The notes under the pieces were generated by a model. The model searched no databases. It was not told the DNA's origin and saw only the letters and a list, made by a program, of their open reading frames with translations. This document shows positions 8,551-16,763 of a DNA stretch of 41,919 bases, piece after piece. Position 1 is the stretch's first letter, and each line of letters begins with the position of its first letter. Made by a program: the position numbers and the translations under genes. The DNA lies in the NCBI GenBank assembly GCA_016841675.1, contig JAENYQ010000024.1, positions 1-41,919 on the forward strand, read 5' to 3'. This DNA is from Desulfotomaculum sp. Lineage in GTDB: Bacteria; Bacillota; Desulfotomaculia; Desulfotomaculales; Desulfallaceae.

Positions 8551-9810
8551 TTGGCCTTTCCTTTCTTTAAAAAAACTACCAAACGCAAGAAAAAACAGTC
8601 GGTGGAAAATTACTATAAAATACTAAACACCAGAGCTAACGCGTCCCAACTGACCATTAAACAAAAATATATTGAAATGGTTAAGATGTATCCACCGGAG
8701 ACTCACCCGGATGAGTTTCAGAGAATTCGCCAGGCTTACGAGACTCTCCGGGACCCGGTAAAACGCAAGGAATACGACTTTTTGCGCAAATTTGGCAGTA
8801 AAATTGAAAAGTTAATGGATCAAGCCTACTATTATTTTATGATTGGGAATTATGACGCAGCAGAGAGCAATTTGCAAAAAGCCCTGGCCATAGCCCCGGA
8901 AATGCCGCCGATTTATATTATTATGGCTAATGTAGCCTTAGCAAAAGATAATGTGCAAAAATTTAACGAGCATTTTGATCTAGCTTTGCAATTTACGTCG
9001 GAGGAAGACCATCTATCTGTGATATTAATCCAGGCCGCTATGCTAATTGATTCCGAGCGGTGCGAAGAAGCACTTAAAATTTTGGATGCCGCCAAGGGAA
9101 AATATCCGGACCAGGCCCATAACTTAAACAGCACCTACCTAAATGCCTATATGTTCCTGGAACGTTATGAGGAGGCTTGGCAGCTTATCCCCAACATGCT
9201 GCCGGAACCACAAGACCAGACAGCCGATGATATGCACCTGTATATAACTTGGATTAATTTAATGATCGAAGCGGAAAAATGGGATCAATGGTCTCTGATC
9301 CAGAACAAGGTACGCAAATTAATCAAATCCGTTACCGATATTGAGGATAGAGAAATGATGGCCTTGGCTTTCATAGAGGAACATGATGAATATTATCAAG
9401 TTGCCCGTTTTAGAGAGGCGGAAATCTTTATTGACCTGGCCTGCCGTACCATGCCGAAAGACAAAAACTACACTGAAAAATGCCGCCAAACCAGGGAAAT
9501 GGCGCGTTTTGAAAAAGCGTTTATCCGTTTGCAGCAAGATGAAGATGTCATCCCTTTATTAAGTCTCTATGCTTTTCAATGGTTTTTCAAGGACTTTTTT
9601 GAACTGGAAATGATGCAGACTTACCGGGAGCATCTTAGTGAAGATTTTATCCGCCAGATGGAGCAATTAGATGAACTAATTGTAGAGGGAATAATAACCT
9701 TAAAGAAAAAGTACCCGGTGATTTACACCCGTTTTAAAGCACAATGGGATGATATGGTTACCAGCCGTTATAGCATGTTAAACCGGGAGGCCAGACGGAG
9801 GTTAATGTAA
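8551..9810 (+). CDS. J-like domain/TPR protein lacking HPD
   Basis: This 419-residue protein has an N-terminal J-like domain (about residues 19-80: YYKILNTRANAS, IKQKYIEMVKMYPPE, FQRIRQAYETLRDPVKRKEYD), followed by TPR-like helical repeats (YFMIGNYDAAESNLQKALAI near 95, further repeats to about 220) and a helical C-terminal half. At the HPD position of canonical J domains the residues are PPE (48-50); an HPD triplet occurs a few residues later (52-54), outside its normal place. It starts at a TTG directly after the Hsp70 stop, with GGAG about 9 bases upstream. It is presumed to bring clients to, or tune, the Hsp70 of this operon; whether it stimulates ATPase activity is uncertain. Confidence 0.85.
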   Translation: MAFPFFKKTTKRKKKQSVENYYKILNTRANASQLTIKQKYIEMVKMYPPETHPDEFQRIRQAYETLRDPVKRKEYDFLRKFGSKIEKLMDQAYYYFMIGNYDAAESNLQKALAIAPEMPPIYIIMANVALAKDNVQKFNEHFDLALQFTSEEDHLSVILIQAAMLIDSERCEEALKILDAAKGKYPDQAHNLNSTYLNAYMFLERYEEAWQLIPNMLPEPQDQTADDMHLYITWINLMIEAEKWDQWSLIQNKVRKLIKSVTDIEDREMMALAFIEEHDEYYQVARFREAEIFIDLACRTMPKDKNYTEKCRQTREMARFEKAFIRLQQDEDVIPLLSLYAFQWFFKDFFELEMMQTYREHLSEDFIRQMEQLDELIVEGIITLKKKYPVIYTRFKAQWDDMVTSRYSMLNREARRRLM

Positions 9811-9824
9811 AATGTTATGTGTGT

Positions 9825-9866
9825 GGGACAGACAAGGAGACAGGTCCCTGTCTCCTTGTCTGTCCC
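9825..9866. terminator. Perfect 19-bp hairpin terminator
   Basis: GGGACAGACAAGGAGACAG pairs with its exact complement around a GTCC loop, 15 bases after the chaperone operon stop and 4 bases from the stop of the convergent ABC gene. It is a likely shared terminator. Its GGGACAG/CTGTCCC ends are a common low-complexity repeat type. Confidence 0.75.
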
Positions 9867-9869
9867 TTG

Positions 9870-11732
9870 TTAATTTTTAATGCCTCTGGATTGGCTGGTA
9901 TAAAGGTCGTAATAAAAGCCCCTGGCCTCCAATAACTCCTGATGGGTGCCCTGCTCTACAATTTCACCCTCCTTTATGAATAAAATTTGATCCGCCCCCC
10001 GGATGGTGCTGAGGCGGTGGGCTATTACAATGCTGGTGCGCCCCTGCATTAGGGAAAAGATGGCCTGCTGAATATGCATTTCGGTCCTGGTGTCCACGCT
10101 GCTGGTGGCTTCGTCCAGAATCAAAATGGCCGGGTCGGCCAGTATGGCCCTGGCAATGGCCAGCAACTGGCATTGCCCCTGGCTTAAATTGCCGCCGTCC
10201 TCTGATAACACCGTATCATATCCCTGAGGAAGGCGTTGGATAAAGGGTGCGGCGTTAGCCATCCCGGCCGCGGCTTCCACCTGGGCATCGGTGGCGGTCA
10301 GCCTGCCATACCTAATGTTTTCCCGCACCGTGCCCGAAAAAAGATAAGTGTCCTGTAGTACAATCCCCAGGGCCGAACGTAAACCGGCCCTGGGGATTGT
10401 GCCTATGTCCCGGCCATCAATTAGTATGGTACCATTGTCTGGATCGTAAAAGCGCATTAAAAGGTTGACCACGGTGGTTTTACCCGAGCCCGTCGGTCCC
10501 ACCAGGGCAATGGTTTGTCCGGGCAGTGCCTTCAGGTTGATGTTCTTTAGCACCGGCTGTCCGGGTTCATAGCCAAAGGAAACATTCCGAAACTCAACCT
10601 CCCCCGTCACCTGGTTCAAAGATGCCGGGGAGTGCACAGAATCCGGTGGTTCCACGGAGCCTGTTGTTTCCGGGGACTCATCCAGCACTTCAAATATCCG
10701 CTCGGCCCCGGCCAGGGCGGATTGCAATAGGTTAAACTGGTTGGCCAAATCATTAATGGGCCGGGCCAGTTGTTTGGAATAATTTAAAAAGGCGGCAATC
10801 ATACCCACCGAGATAGTCCCCTTTACCGCCATGTAGCCCCCCACACCGGCCACCAGGGCAAAGCTTAGGTTATTGATTAGGTTCATCAGGGGGAATATTA
10901 GCCCGGAAAAAATTTGGGCTAGAGTGCCGACATTTTTTAGCCGGGTATTTTTTTCGTTAAAGTCCTGGATTACTTTTTGTTCCCGGGCATAGGCTTTAAT
11001 TACCCGCTGTCCGGAAATCATTTCCTCAATGTACCCGTTTAACACGCCCAGCTCCCTTTGTTGTTCTAAAAAATAGCGGCGGGTACGTGTGGCCACCCTT
11101 TGGGTGAGCACAATGCCCGGGGGCACTACTAATAGACTGATCAGGGTAAGCACCGGACTCAATATTACCATCATGGTTAATGCCCCCAGTACCGTAATGA
11201 TACTGGAAAAGATATTGGTGACACCATTGTTTAAAGTGCTGCTGATATTATCCATGTCGTTGGTGAGCCGGCTCATGATGTCCCCTCGGGGACGTTGGTC
11301 AAAAAAACGCAACGGCAGGGTTTGCAATTGGCCAAACAGGTCTCTGCGCATGTCCTGTATGGTAACATGGGCCAGTGCCGCCATAATATAGTTTTGCAGC
11401 CAGGCCATCAGGGGACCCAAGGTATAAACCACCAGCAGGCCGACTAAAATTTTAGCCAGCAGGGGAAAGTCAACCACCCCGGCACCAATGCCCATACTGT
11501 CAATAGCCATCCCAATCAAATAGGGTCCGATTAGACTAAAAACGGTACTTAATACAACCAATAAAAATACCAGCACCAGTTCCAGGGCATGGCCCTTGAG
11601 GTAAATCCAAATTCTTTGCAGGGCGCCCCGGGTATCTCTGGCTTTTTCCTGGGAGCTTAGCATGCCCTGGCGACGGTGGAAACCCTGTCCCAGGCCTGGT
11701 GTTCCCTGGCCTGGTCGGGAGTGCCTATTCAA
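9870..11732 (-). CDS. ABC exporter subunit, consensus catalytic site
   Basis: This 620-residue half-transporter has an N-terminal six-helix membrane domain (about 45-345) and an ATPase domain (about 378-610). Walker A is GPTGSGKTT (412-420), the signature is LSQGQ (516-520), and Walker B is ILILDE with catalytic Glu541. The TTG start immediately follows the stop of the upstream subunit and has AAGGAGG at 8 bases, so the pair is co-translated. Together the two genes resemble heterodimeric multidrug/lipid exporters of the BmrCD or TM287/288 type: this subunit keeps the catalytic glutamate while its own signature motif deviates. The exported substrate is unknown. The 3' end is copied, in damaged form, at 2658-2696 and 2967-3047. 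Confidence 0.93.
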   Translation of the reverse strand: MNRHSRPGQGTPGLGQGFHRRQGMLSSQEKARDTRGALQRIWIYLKGHALELVLVFLLVVLSTVFSLIGPYLIGMAIDSMGIGAGVVDFPLLAKILVGLLVVYTLGPLMAWLQNYIMAALAHVTIQDMRRDLFGQLQTLPLRFFDQRPRGDIMSRLTNDMDNISSTLNNGVTNIFSSIITVLGALTMMVILSPVLTLISLLVVPPGIVLTQRVATRTRRYFLEQQRELGVLNGYIEEMISGQRVIKAYAREQKVIQDFNEKNTRLKNVGTLAQIFSGLIFPLMNLINNLSFALVAGVGGYMAVKGTISVGMIAAFLNYSKQLARPINDLANQFNLLQSALAGAERIFEVLDESPETTGSVEPPDSVHSPASLNQVTGEVEFRNVSFGYEPGQPVLKNINLKALPGQTIALVGPTGSGKTTVVNLLMRFYDPDNGTILIDGRDIGTIPRAGLRSALGIVLQDTYLFSGTVRENIRYGRLTATDAQVEAAAGMANAAPFIQRLPQGYDTVLSEDGGNLSQGQCQLLAIARAILADPAILILDEATSSVDTRTEMHIQQAIFSLMQGRTSIVIAHRLSTIRGADQILFIKEGEIVEQGTHQELLEARGFYYDLYTSQSRGIKN

Positions 11733-13538
11733 TTACACCGCCTCCTTGCCCAGTTGGGAACGGTAAATATCCTGGTAAACCGGACAAGTTTTGATTAACT
11801 CGGCATGGGTACCCAGAGCCACCATATGTCCATCCTCCAGCACCAAAATTTGATCCGCCCCCAGCACGGTACTTATGCGCTGGGCCACTACAAAGGTTGT
11901 GCAATGTGCCAGGTGGTTTTTCAGAGCTCTTTGTATCAGGGCCTCAGTTTGCATATCCACGGCACTGGTGCTGTCATCTAAGATGAGGATGGTGGGTTTT
12001 TTAAGTAACGCCCTGGCTATGGTGAGTCGCTGTTTTTGCCCCCCGGACAGATTAACGGCCCGCTGACCCAAGACTGTATCGTACCCCTTGGGCAATTTAC
12101 TAATGAACCCGTGAGCCTGGGCCGCACGGGCTGCCTCAATTATTTCCTCATCCGGAGCATCCACCCGACCCCAGTGGATATTTTCCCGGATGGAGCCGGA
12201 AAACAAAATGGATTCCTGAGGCACCAGGCCAATTTTACCTCGCAGCAGTTTAAGTGGTATTTGCCTTATATCTACACCATCGATTAGAATGCGCCCCTGG
12301 CTAACGTCATAAAAACGGGGGATCAGGTTAATCAAAGTGGATTTGCCCGCTCCCGTGGCCCCCAGTATAGCCACGGTTTCGCCAGGCCGGGCGCTAAAGG
12401 TGATGCTCTGCAGCACCGGAGTGCCCGCCGCCCCTTGGTAGTAAAAGGATACATTTTCAAATTCCACTCGACCTTCTTGGATGAGGCTTTCCGAATTCCG
12501 GGGCGCATACGTAAGGGTATCCAAAATAGCATCTCGAACTACATCCTGTATATCCGCCTCGGTTTTTAATACTTCCAGTAAGCGATCCCATGATACCTTG
12601 GCTCGGGATACCATCATCAGCATAAAACCTGCTATCGTTAAGGAAAATAAAATTAGAGTCATGTAATTGGTAAAGGCAATTACCTGGCCTACCATCATTT
12701 GCCCCGTATTCACCTGCACACCGCCAAACCAAAGCACTGCTAGTATGCTTATATTCATGATCAGCATCATCAGGGGCATAATTAATATCATGGTGCGGGA
12801 AGCTTTAATGGTTATCGCGGTAAGCTGATGGTTTTTTTGCCCAAAACGTTCCTTTTCATAATCGGCCCGGGCAAAGGCTTTAACCACCCGCACACCGGCC
12901 AGGTTTTCCCGGGATACAGTATTAATCTGATCCAACCCCTGCTGTACCTTTTTAAAGAGGGGAAAACCCTTCCCAATCACATAGCGCAGGGCCAAGGCCA
13001 ATAGGGGTACCGTAACCAGTAACACTAGGGCTAGTCGGGCATTGATAAAAAAGGCCATCACCAAACTGCCCACTAAAAGGATGGGGGAACGGATTAAAAT
13101 ACGCAGCATCATCATAACAATGTTTTGCATCTGGGCCACATCGTTAGTGAGCCGGGTAATCAGCGAGGCGGTTTTAAACTGATCCAGGTTATCGAAGGAA
13201 AAGGTTTGCACCCTTTGAAACAAATCAGTTCTAACGTCGGTACTAAACTTTACGGCGGCAACGCTGGCAAAATAGGTACTTCCAATGCCGCCGACAACAC
13301 CAACGAAGGCCACCCCCACCATAAGCAGCCCGGTTTTGATAATCAGGTCCAAATTGCTTTTGGCAATGCCCTGATCCACGATTTTTGCCATTAGAGTGGG
13401 CAAGAGCAGGTCGACCATAACCACAATAAGCATTGATATAATGGCCGCCAGGGCGGCTTTCCAATGGGGTTTAATATAAGCAATTAATTGCAGCACGGTG
13501 GTGCACTTCCTTTGGTTGATATAGGAAATAAAGCCCAT
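11733..13538 (-). CDS. ABC exporter subunit, degenerate catalytic site
   Basis: This 601-residue half-transporter is the upstream partner of the preceding gene. It has a six-helix membrane domain (about 25-315), Walker A GATGAGKST (393-401), a canonical LSGGQ (497-501), and Walker B ILILDD, where Asp522 replaces the catalytic glutamate. The H-loop reads VVAQRI in place of VIAHRL, so the histidine is also missing. These losses mark the degenerate ATP site of an asymmetric heterodimer. Two starts are possible: ATG 13538 with a weak AGGG site at 5 bases, or GTG 13496 with AAAGGAAG at about 9 bases; the latter may be the real one. Its NBD end donated the first part of the remnant at 2721-3047. 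Confidence 0.93.
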   Translation of the reverse strand: MGFISYINQRKCTTVLQLIAYIKPHWKAALAAIISMLIVVMVDLLLPTLMAKIVDQGIAKSNLDLIIKTGLLMVGVAFVGVVGGIGSTYFASVAAVKFSTDVRTDLFQRVQTFSFDNLDQFKTASLITRLTNDVAQMQNIVMMMLRILIRSPILLVGSLVMAFFINARLALVLLVTVPLLALALRYVIGKGFPLFKKVQQGLDQINTVSRENLAGVRVVKAFARADYEKERFGQKNHQLTAITIKASRTMILIMPLMMLIMNISILAVLWFGGVQVNTGQMMVGQVIAFTNYMTLILFSLTIAGFMLMMVSRAKVSWDRLLEVLKTEADIQDVVRDAILDTLTYAPRNSESLIQEGRVEFENVSFYYQGAAGTPVLQSITFSARPGETVAILGATGAGKSTLINLIPRFYDVSQGRILIDGVDIRQIPLKLLRGKIGLVPQESILFSGSIRENIHWGRVDAPDEEIIEAARAAQAHGFISKLPKGYDTVLGQRAVNLSGGQKQRLTIARALLKKPTILILDDSTSAVDMQTEALIQRALKNHLAHCTTFVVAQRISTVLGADQILVLEDGHMVALGTHAELIKTCPVYQDIYRSQLGKEAV

Positions 13539-13690
13539 TTCATCCCTGATATTGTGGATAAAATGGGCAAAATTCAGGCCTTGCCATTGTCGCCAGTCTC
13601 ACTACTAGACGAATTCCTATCATTAACGTTGAGCATTATTTCTTTAGCTCGCTCCGAGTAAAACGAAGGGCGGGAATGAAAGGCGGGTTT

Positions 13691-14599
13691 TTAGGGCGAA
13701 CATTTGGCGCAAATGGATCTGAACAGGGTGGTGCTGAGATACCTGTCGCCGCGATCCGGTAAGATAGCTACGATATTGCCGGACTCCATGCTCCTAGCCA
13801 CTCGCAGCGCCCCTGCCACAGCCGCCCCGCTGGACATGCCCACAAAAATACCCTCCCTGGTGGCCAGCACCCTTGCTGTCTCGAAGGCTTCCTCGTCTTC
13901 CACGGTGATTATCTCGTCCAGGATTTCCGGGTGGTATATTTCCGGAACTATGGCCTCCTCCATATTCTTTAGACCTTGTATAGCGTGGCCCTTGATCGGC
14001 TCAACACCGACTATCCTAATCTCGGGTTTTTTCTCTTTAAGGTACCTGCCTGTTCCCATAAGGGTTCCTGTTGTTCCCATACCGGCAATAAATACATCCA
14101 CCATTCCGTTTGTCTGGGTGAAAATTTCTGGCCCAGTGCTCTCATAGTGGGACAATATATTGTTTTCATTGCTAAACTGATTAGGCATATAATATCTATC
14201 CGGATCGATGTTCACAATTTGATGTGCCTTCCTGATGGATCCATCGGTGCCCTCCTCTGCGGGGGTCAGTATTACCTCAGCGCCGTAAGCTTCAAGAATG
14301 CGGCTTCTCTCCATACTGACACAACCAGGTATAATAAGCATGATCCGGTATCCCTTGGCTGCACCAATCATGGCCAGAGCTATCCCGGTGTTGCCCGAGG
14401 TCGGCTCAATAATAATCTTGTCCTTGGTGAGTTCACCTGATTCCTCAGCCTTTTTAATCATGTAATAAGCTGGCCGGTCCTTGATGGAGCCGCCCGGGTT
14501 GCTGCCTTCCAACTTTCCAAAAATTTTAACTCTGGGATTGGGGCCCAGCGTTCTTAATTCCACCAGCGGTGTGTTTCCTATAGCGGAAAATAAGTCCAT
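13691..14599 (-). CDS. cysK: Cysteine synthase (O-acetylserine sulfhydrylase)
   Basis: This 302-residue PLP enzyme of fold type II makes cysteine from O-acetylserine and sulfide. The N-terminus IGNTPLVEL is followed by the PLP lysine Lys40 in GGSIKDRPA, the substrate-binding loop TSGNTG at 67-72, and the phosphate-cradle serine in GMSSGAAVAG near the C-terminus. The length fits CysK/CysM, and some segments (VEPIKGHAIQGL) are like clostridial CysK. The ATG has GGAGG at 8 bases. It stands alone on the minus strand; no T-box or SAM riboswitch was visible upstream. It ends CAKCSP, a small Cys pair not typical of the family and of unknown meaning. Confidence 0.93.
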   Translation of the reverse strand: MDLFSAIGNTPLVELRTLGPNPRVKIFGKLEGSNPGGSIKDRPAYYMIKKAEESGELTKDKIIIEPTSGNTGIALAMIGAAKGYRIMLIIPGCVSMERSRILEAYGAEVILTPAEEGTDGSIRKAHQIVNIDPDRYYMPNQFSNENNILSHYESTGPEIFTQTNGMVDVFIAGMGTTGTLMGTGRYLKEKKPEIRIVGVEPIKGHAIQGLKNMEEAIVPEIYHPEILDEIITVEDEEAFETARVLATREGIFVGMSSGAAVAGALRVARSMESGNIVAILPDRGDRYLSTTLFRSICAKCSP

Positions 14600-15048
14600 T
14601 TTGTCGCCTCCACTATTTCGTTTAAATCAAAACAATATTCGTTGTCCCGACGTCAACTTCCTGCCCGGACGGAAGGTTGCGACATGGGAATTGAAAGCCG
14701 CGCGCCAAATTGATTGGGAGCGCTTACAATGGCCTTTATTCATAGCACCTCACCTAAAATAAGGGCGTTATTTATAAATTTGCTAATTGAGGAAATGAAA
14801 CTCTATGATAAATTTATAGAATACGGCAAATTAAAAGAATACGTAATCAGACCACCTGTTTATAAGGTATAATTCCTGATTCAAAATATGAGTATAAATA
14901 AAGAAATGACTAAGCGCGCAATACTAGACTTACGGTCTGCGCGCTTGATTTTATTTAACTTGATTTTATTTTAGAGGATATACACAGACAACAAAGAACT
15001 GATTTTGGTGCCTCTTTTCTTTCAATCCAAGTTGTGAAAAATGTACCT
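14600..15048. other. Intergenic region between cysK and SASP gene
   Basis: About 450 bases, AT-rich on the right. A plus-strand run of about 25 codons near 14795-14871 (starting MKLYDKFIEYGKL) ends in a stop and may be the tail of a lost gene, but no family is recognised. A hairpin lies at 14912-14946. Confidence 0.4.
14912..14946 (+). terminator. Putative terminator hairpin
   Basis: AAGCGCGCA pairs with TGCGCGCTT over 9 bp around a 17-base loop, followed by GATTTTATTT. No intact plus-strand gene precedes it, so it may be a relic of the lost gene at about 14760-14871. Confidence 0.5.
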
Positions 15049-15078
15049 ACATAATCGCTGTCCAAAAATCTAATACTA
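15049..15078 (+). promoter_or_regulatory. Putative sigma-G promoter of SASP gene
   Basis: ACATA (15049-15053) and AATACTA (15072-15078) are 18 bases apart. They resemble the forespore sigma-G -35 and -10 elements (CATnnTA-type -10), about 33 bases before the SASP start codon. Expected from function, but the match is imperfect. Confidence 0.35.
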
Positions 15079-15110
15079 TTTTCAACTTCACGGCGAGGAG
15101 GTGAAAAACA

Positions 15111-15362
15111 ATGGCATCAGGACAAAAGACCAATCGTAAGTTGTTCCCCTCTCAAGGGTTGGATCAGTTCAAGTGGGAAACCGCACAGGAACTGGGTATC
15201 TCAGCGCCTCAGGGTGGTTACATGGGTGACCTGCCGTCCCGGGTAAACGGGGCTATTGGCGGCAATATGGTTAAGAAAATGGTAGCCGCCTATGAACAAA
15301 GCCTGGCTCAGGGCCAACAGCCTGCTACCCCGCAGGTAACCAACCAAAAAACGACTCCTTAA
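15111..15362 (+). CDS. Alpha/beta-type small acid-soluble spore protein
   Basis: This 83-residue SASP coats and protects spore DNA in the forespore and is degraded at germination. The family pattern is clear: FKWETAQELGI corresponds to the KYEIAxEfG block that contains the germination-protease cut site, and LPSRVNGAIGGNMVKKMVAAYEQSL corresponds to the RANGxVGGxMVKKMV DNA-binding block. A Pro/Gln/Thr-rich tail of about 15 residues follows. In the cleavage block Thr takes the place of the usual Ile or Phe. GGAGGTG precedes the ATG. The gene is convergent with gpr, its likely protease. Confidence 0.93.
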   Translation: MASGQKTNRKLFPSQGLDQFKWETAQELGISAPQGGYMGDLPSRVNGAIGGNMVKKMVAAYEQSLAQGQQPATPQVTNQKTTP

Positions 15363-15427
15363 TTCCTTACTGTCGGGCAAACGGTCAAAGTGGGTGTTGT
15401 ACCAAGGTTGCCCGGCAGGCGGGAGCC

Positions 15428-15457
15428 AACAAGCGGTCTACGGGCCGCTTGTTTTGC
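15428..15457 (+). terminator. Terminator of the SASP gene
   Basis: AACAAGCGG pairs with CCGCTTGTT (9 bp, 8-base loop), running into TTTGCTTT. A second, weaker stem (CGGGCAA with TTGCCCG, 15374-15414) precedes it. Confidence 0.7.
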
Positions 15458-15484
15458 TTTCTTAAATTTTTAGCCCCGGGGTAC

Positions 15485-16435
15485 CTAATGAAGGTAATAG
15501 CCATAATCATCTGGGCTGACACCAGGGTGCAGTGCAATGGACAATCCGCCGGAAATAATATGGGCTGTGTCTTCTATTAAGGTATCTATTTCCTTGGGCG
15601 TCACAGTTAAATTGCCGCCAAATGGCTGTAGAATGTTGTTAATCACCGCACTGGTATCGCCGGGGCGTCCGCCAATACTTTGAATATATTTTTCAATAGC
15701 ATCCTGGGCAATCACAGCGGCATGGGATACCGTTGGTATCCCGATCGCTATCACCTTAACACCCATGGTTTCCTCGTTGATACCGATTCGTTTGTTGCCA
15801 ATTCCCGAACCGGGGTTGATGCCGGTATCAGCCAGCTGGATGGTAGTGGCGATACGGTCAACACTGCGGGCAGCTAGTGAATCAATGGCTATAATTACTT
15901 CGGGATGAATCTTTTCGACCACGCCCTTGATAACTTCGGCGGTTTCAATACCGGTAATACCTAAAACACCGGGGGCCAAAGCGCTCACCGGACGCATACC
16001 CCCCTGAAGTTCCTGGGGCGCGTATTTAAACAGATGCCTGGTGACCAGACACTTGCTGACCACCTTTGGTCCCAATGCGTCTGGAGTGGCATTCCAATTA
16101 CCCAATCCCACAATTAGGGTGTTTGATTCCATGGATAGCTGAATTAGTTTGTTTAGTTGAGCCGCTAAAACCTGGGCGACTTCACGGTGTGCTTCAGGGT
16201 TGTTTTCCCTAATTACCGGTGCCTCAATAGTTATGTACTTGCCCACCGGTTTGCCCATTACTGCCTGGGCAGCCTCATCTTCAACATGTACAGTAGTGAC
16301 TACGGCGTGGTTGTAGGTCTCCTTATCCACCCGTACACCGGGTATTTCACGGCCGGTTTCCCCTCTGATAATCTCCCTGGCTTCAAGGGCCAAGTCCATT
16401 GAGATGCCCATATTTTTTAGAAATACGCTGTCCAA
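15485..16435 (-). CDS. gpr: Germination protease GPR (SASP endopeptidase)
   Basis: GPR starts SASP breakdown during spore germination; it is made as a zymogen in the forespore and self-processes. The 316-residue frame shows family blocks: MDLALEAREII near the N-terminus (around the propeptide processing region), VGLGNWNATPDALGPKVV, ALAPGVLGITGIETAEVI, IIAIDSLAARS, and DTGINPGSGIGNKR near the aspartate-containing catalytic area. The TTG at 16435 is chosen because AGGAG lies exactly 8 bases upstream; a GTG at 16444 overlaps that site. The gene is convergent with a SASP gene, so enzyme and substrate are neighbours. Confidence 0.95.
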   Translation of the reverse strand: MDSVFLKNMGISMDLALEAREIIRGETGREIPGVRVDKETYNHAVVTTVHVEDEAAQAVMGKPVGKYITIEAPVIRENNPEAHREVAQVLAAQLNKLIQLSMESNTLIVGLGNWNATPDALGPKVVSKCLVTRHLFKYAPQELQGGMRPVSALAPGVLGITGIETAEVIKGVVEKIHPEVIIAIDSLAARSVDRIATTIQLADTGINPGSGIGNKRIGINEETMGVKVIAIGIPTVSHAAVIAQDAIEKYIQSIGGRPGDTSAVINNILQPFGGNLTVTPKEIDTLIEDTAHIISGGLSIALHPGVSPDDYGYYLH

Positions 16436-16645
16436 TGAAACCACTCCTGTTATATTTACGATTATTTACGAAGTTTAGCAGCAAGGCCTAATAGTAGGTT
16501 GCTCTCTATATATTTACCCGTCAAAGCATTTATATGCAAAAAAAAGTAAGTTCCTATTTGGCATGGTACAAAAGCTCGATCTGCTATAAACTTTGTGCAG
16601 ATACAAAGAACAAATAATGGTTATTTCGATTTTCTGTTGCAATTA

Positions 16646-16654
16646 TGTTATAAT
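16646..16654 (+). promoter_or_regulatory. Extended -10 promoter for rsmD operon
   Basis: TGTTATAAT is a perfect extended -10 element (TGnTATAAT) 109 bases before the rsmD start; the -35 region is poor, as is common for this promoter class. The rest of the 16436-16763 gap shows no gene. Confidence 0.5.
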
Positions 16655-16763
16655 AATTGCTAATTTTAATGTATTAAGCAACTAAGAGAACACCTCATAA
16701 TTAGGATACGGATAATGTCTCCAACGTAAGAGATCCCTAATTTGTAGAAAGGAAATGATTAAT

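Noticed and set aside
13976-14440. Plus-strand frames opposite cysK
   Set aside because: cysK has complete catalytic motifs and a good ribosome binding site; the opposite frames have none.
14600-14700. T-box or SAM riboswitch upstream of cysK
   Set aside because: No T-box consensus, no specifier stem and no SAM-box core could be found.
14481-14762. Plus-strand 93-codon frame across the cysK start
   Set aside because: Its first half is antisense to cysK, and no Shine-Dalgarno sequence or family is visible.
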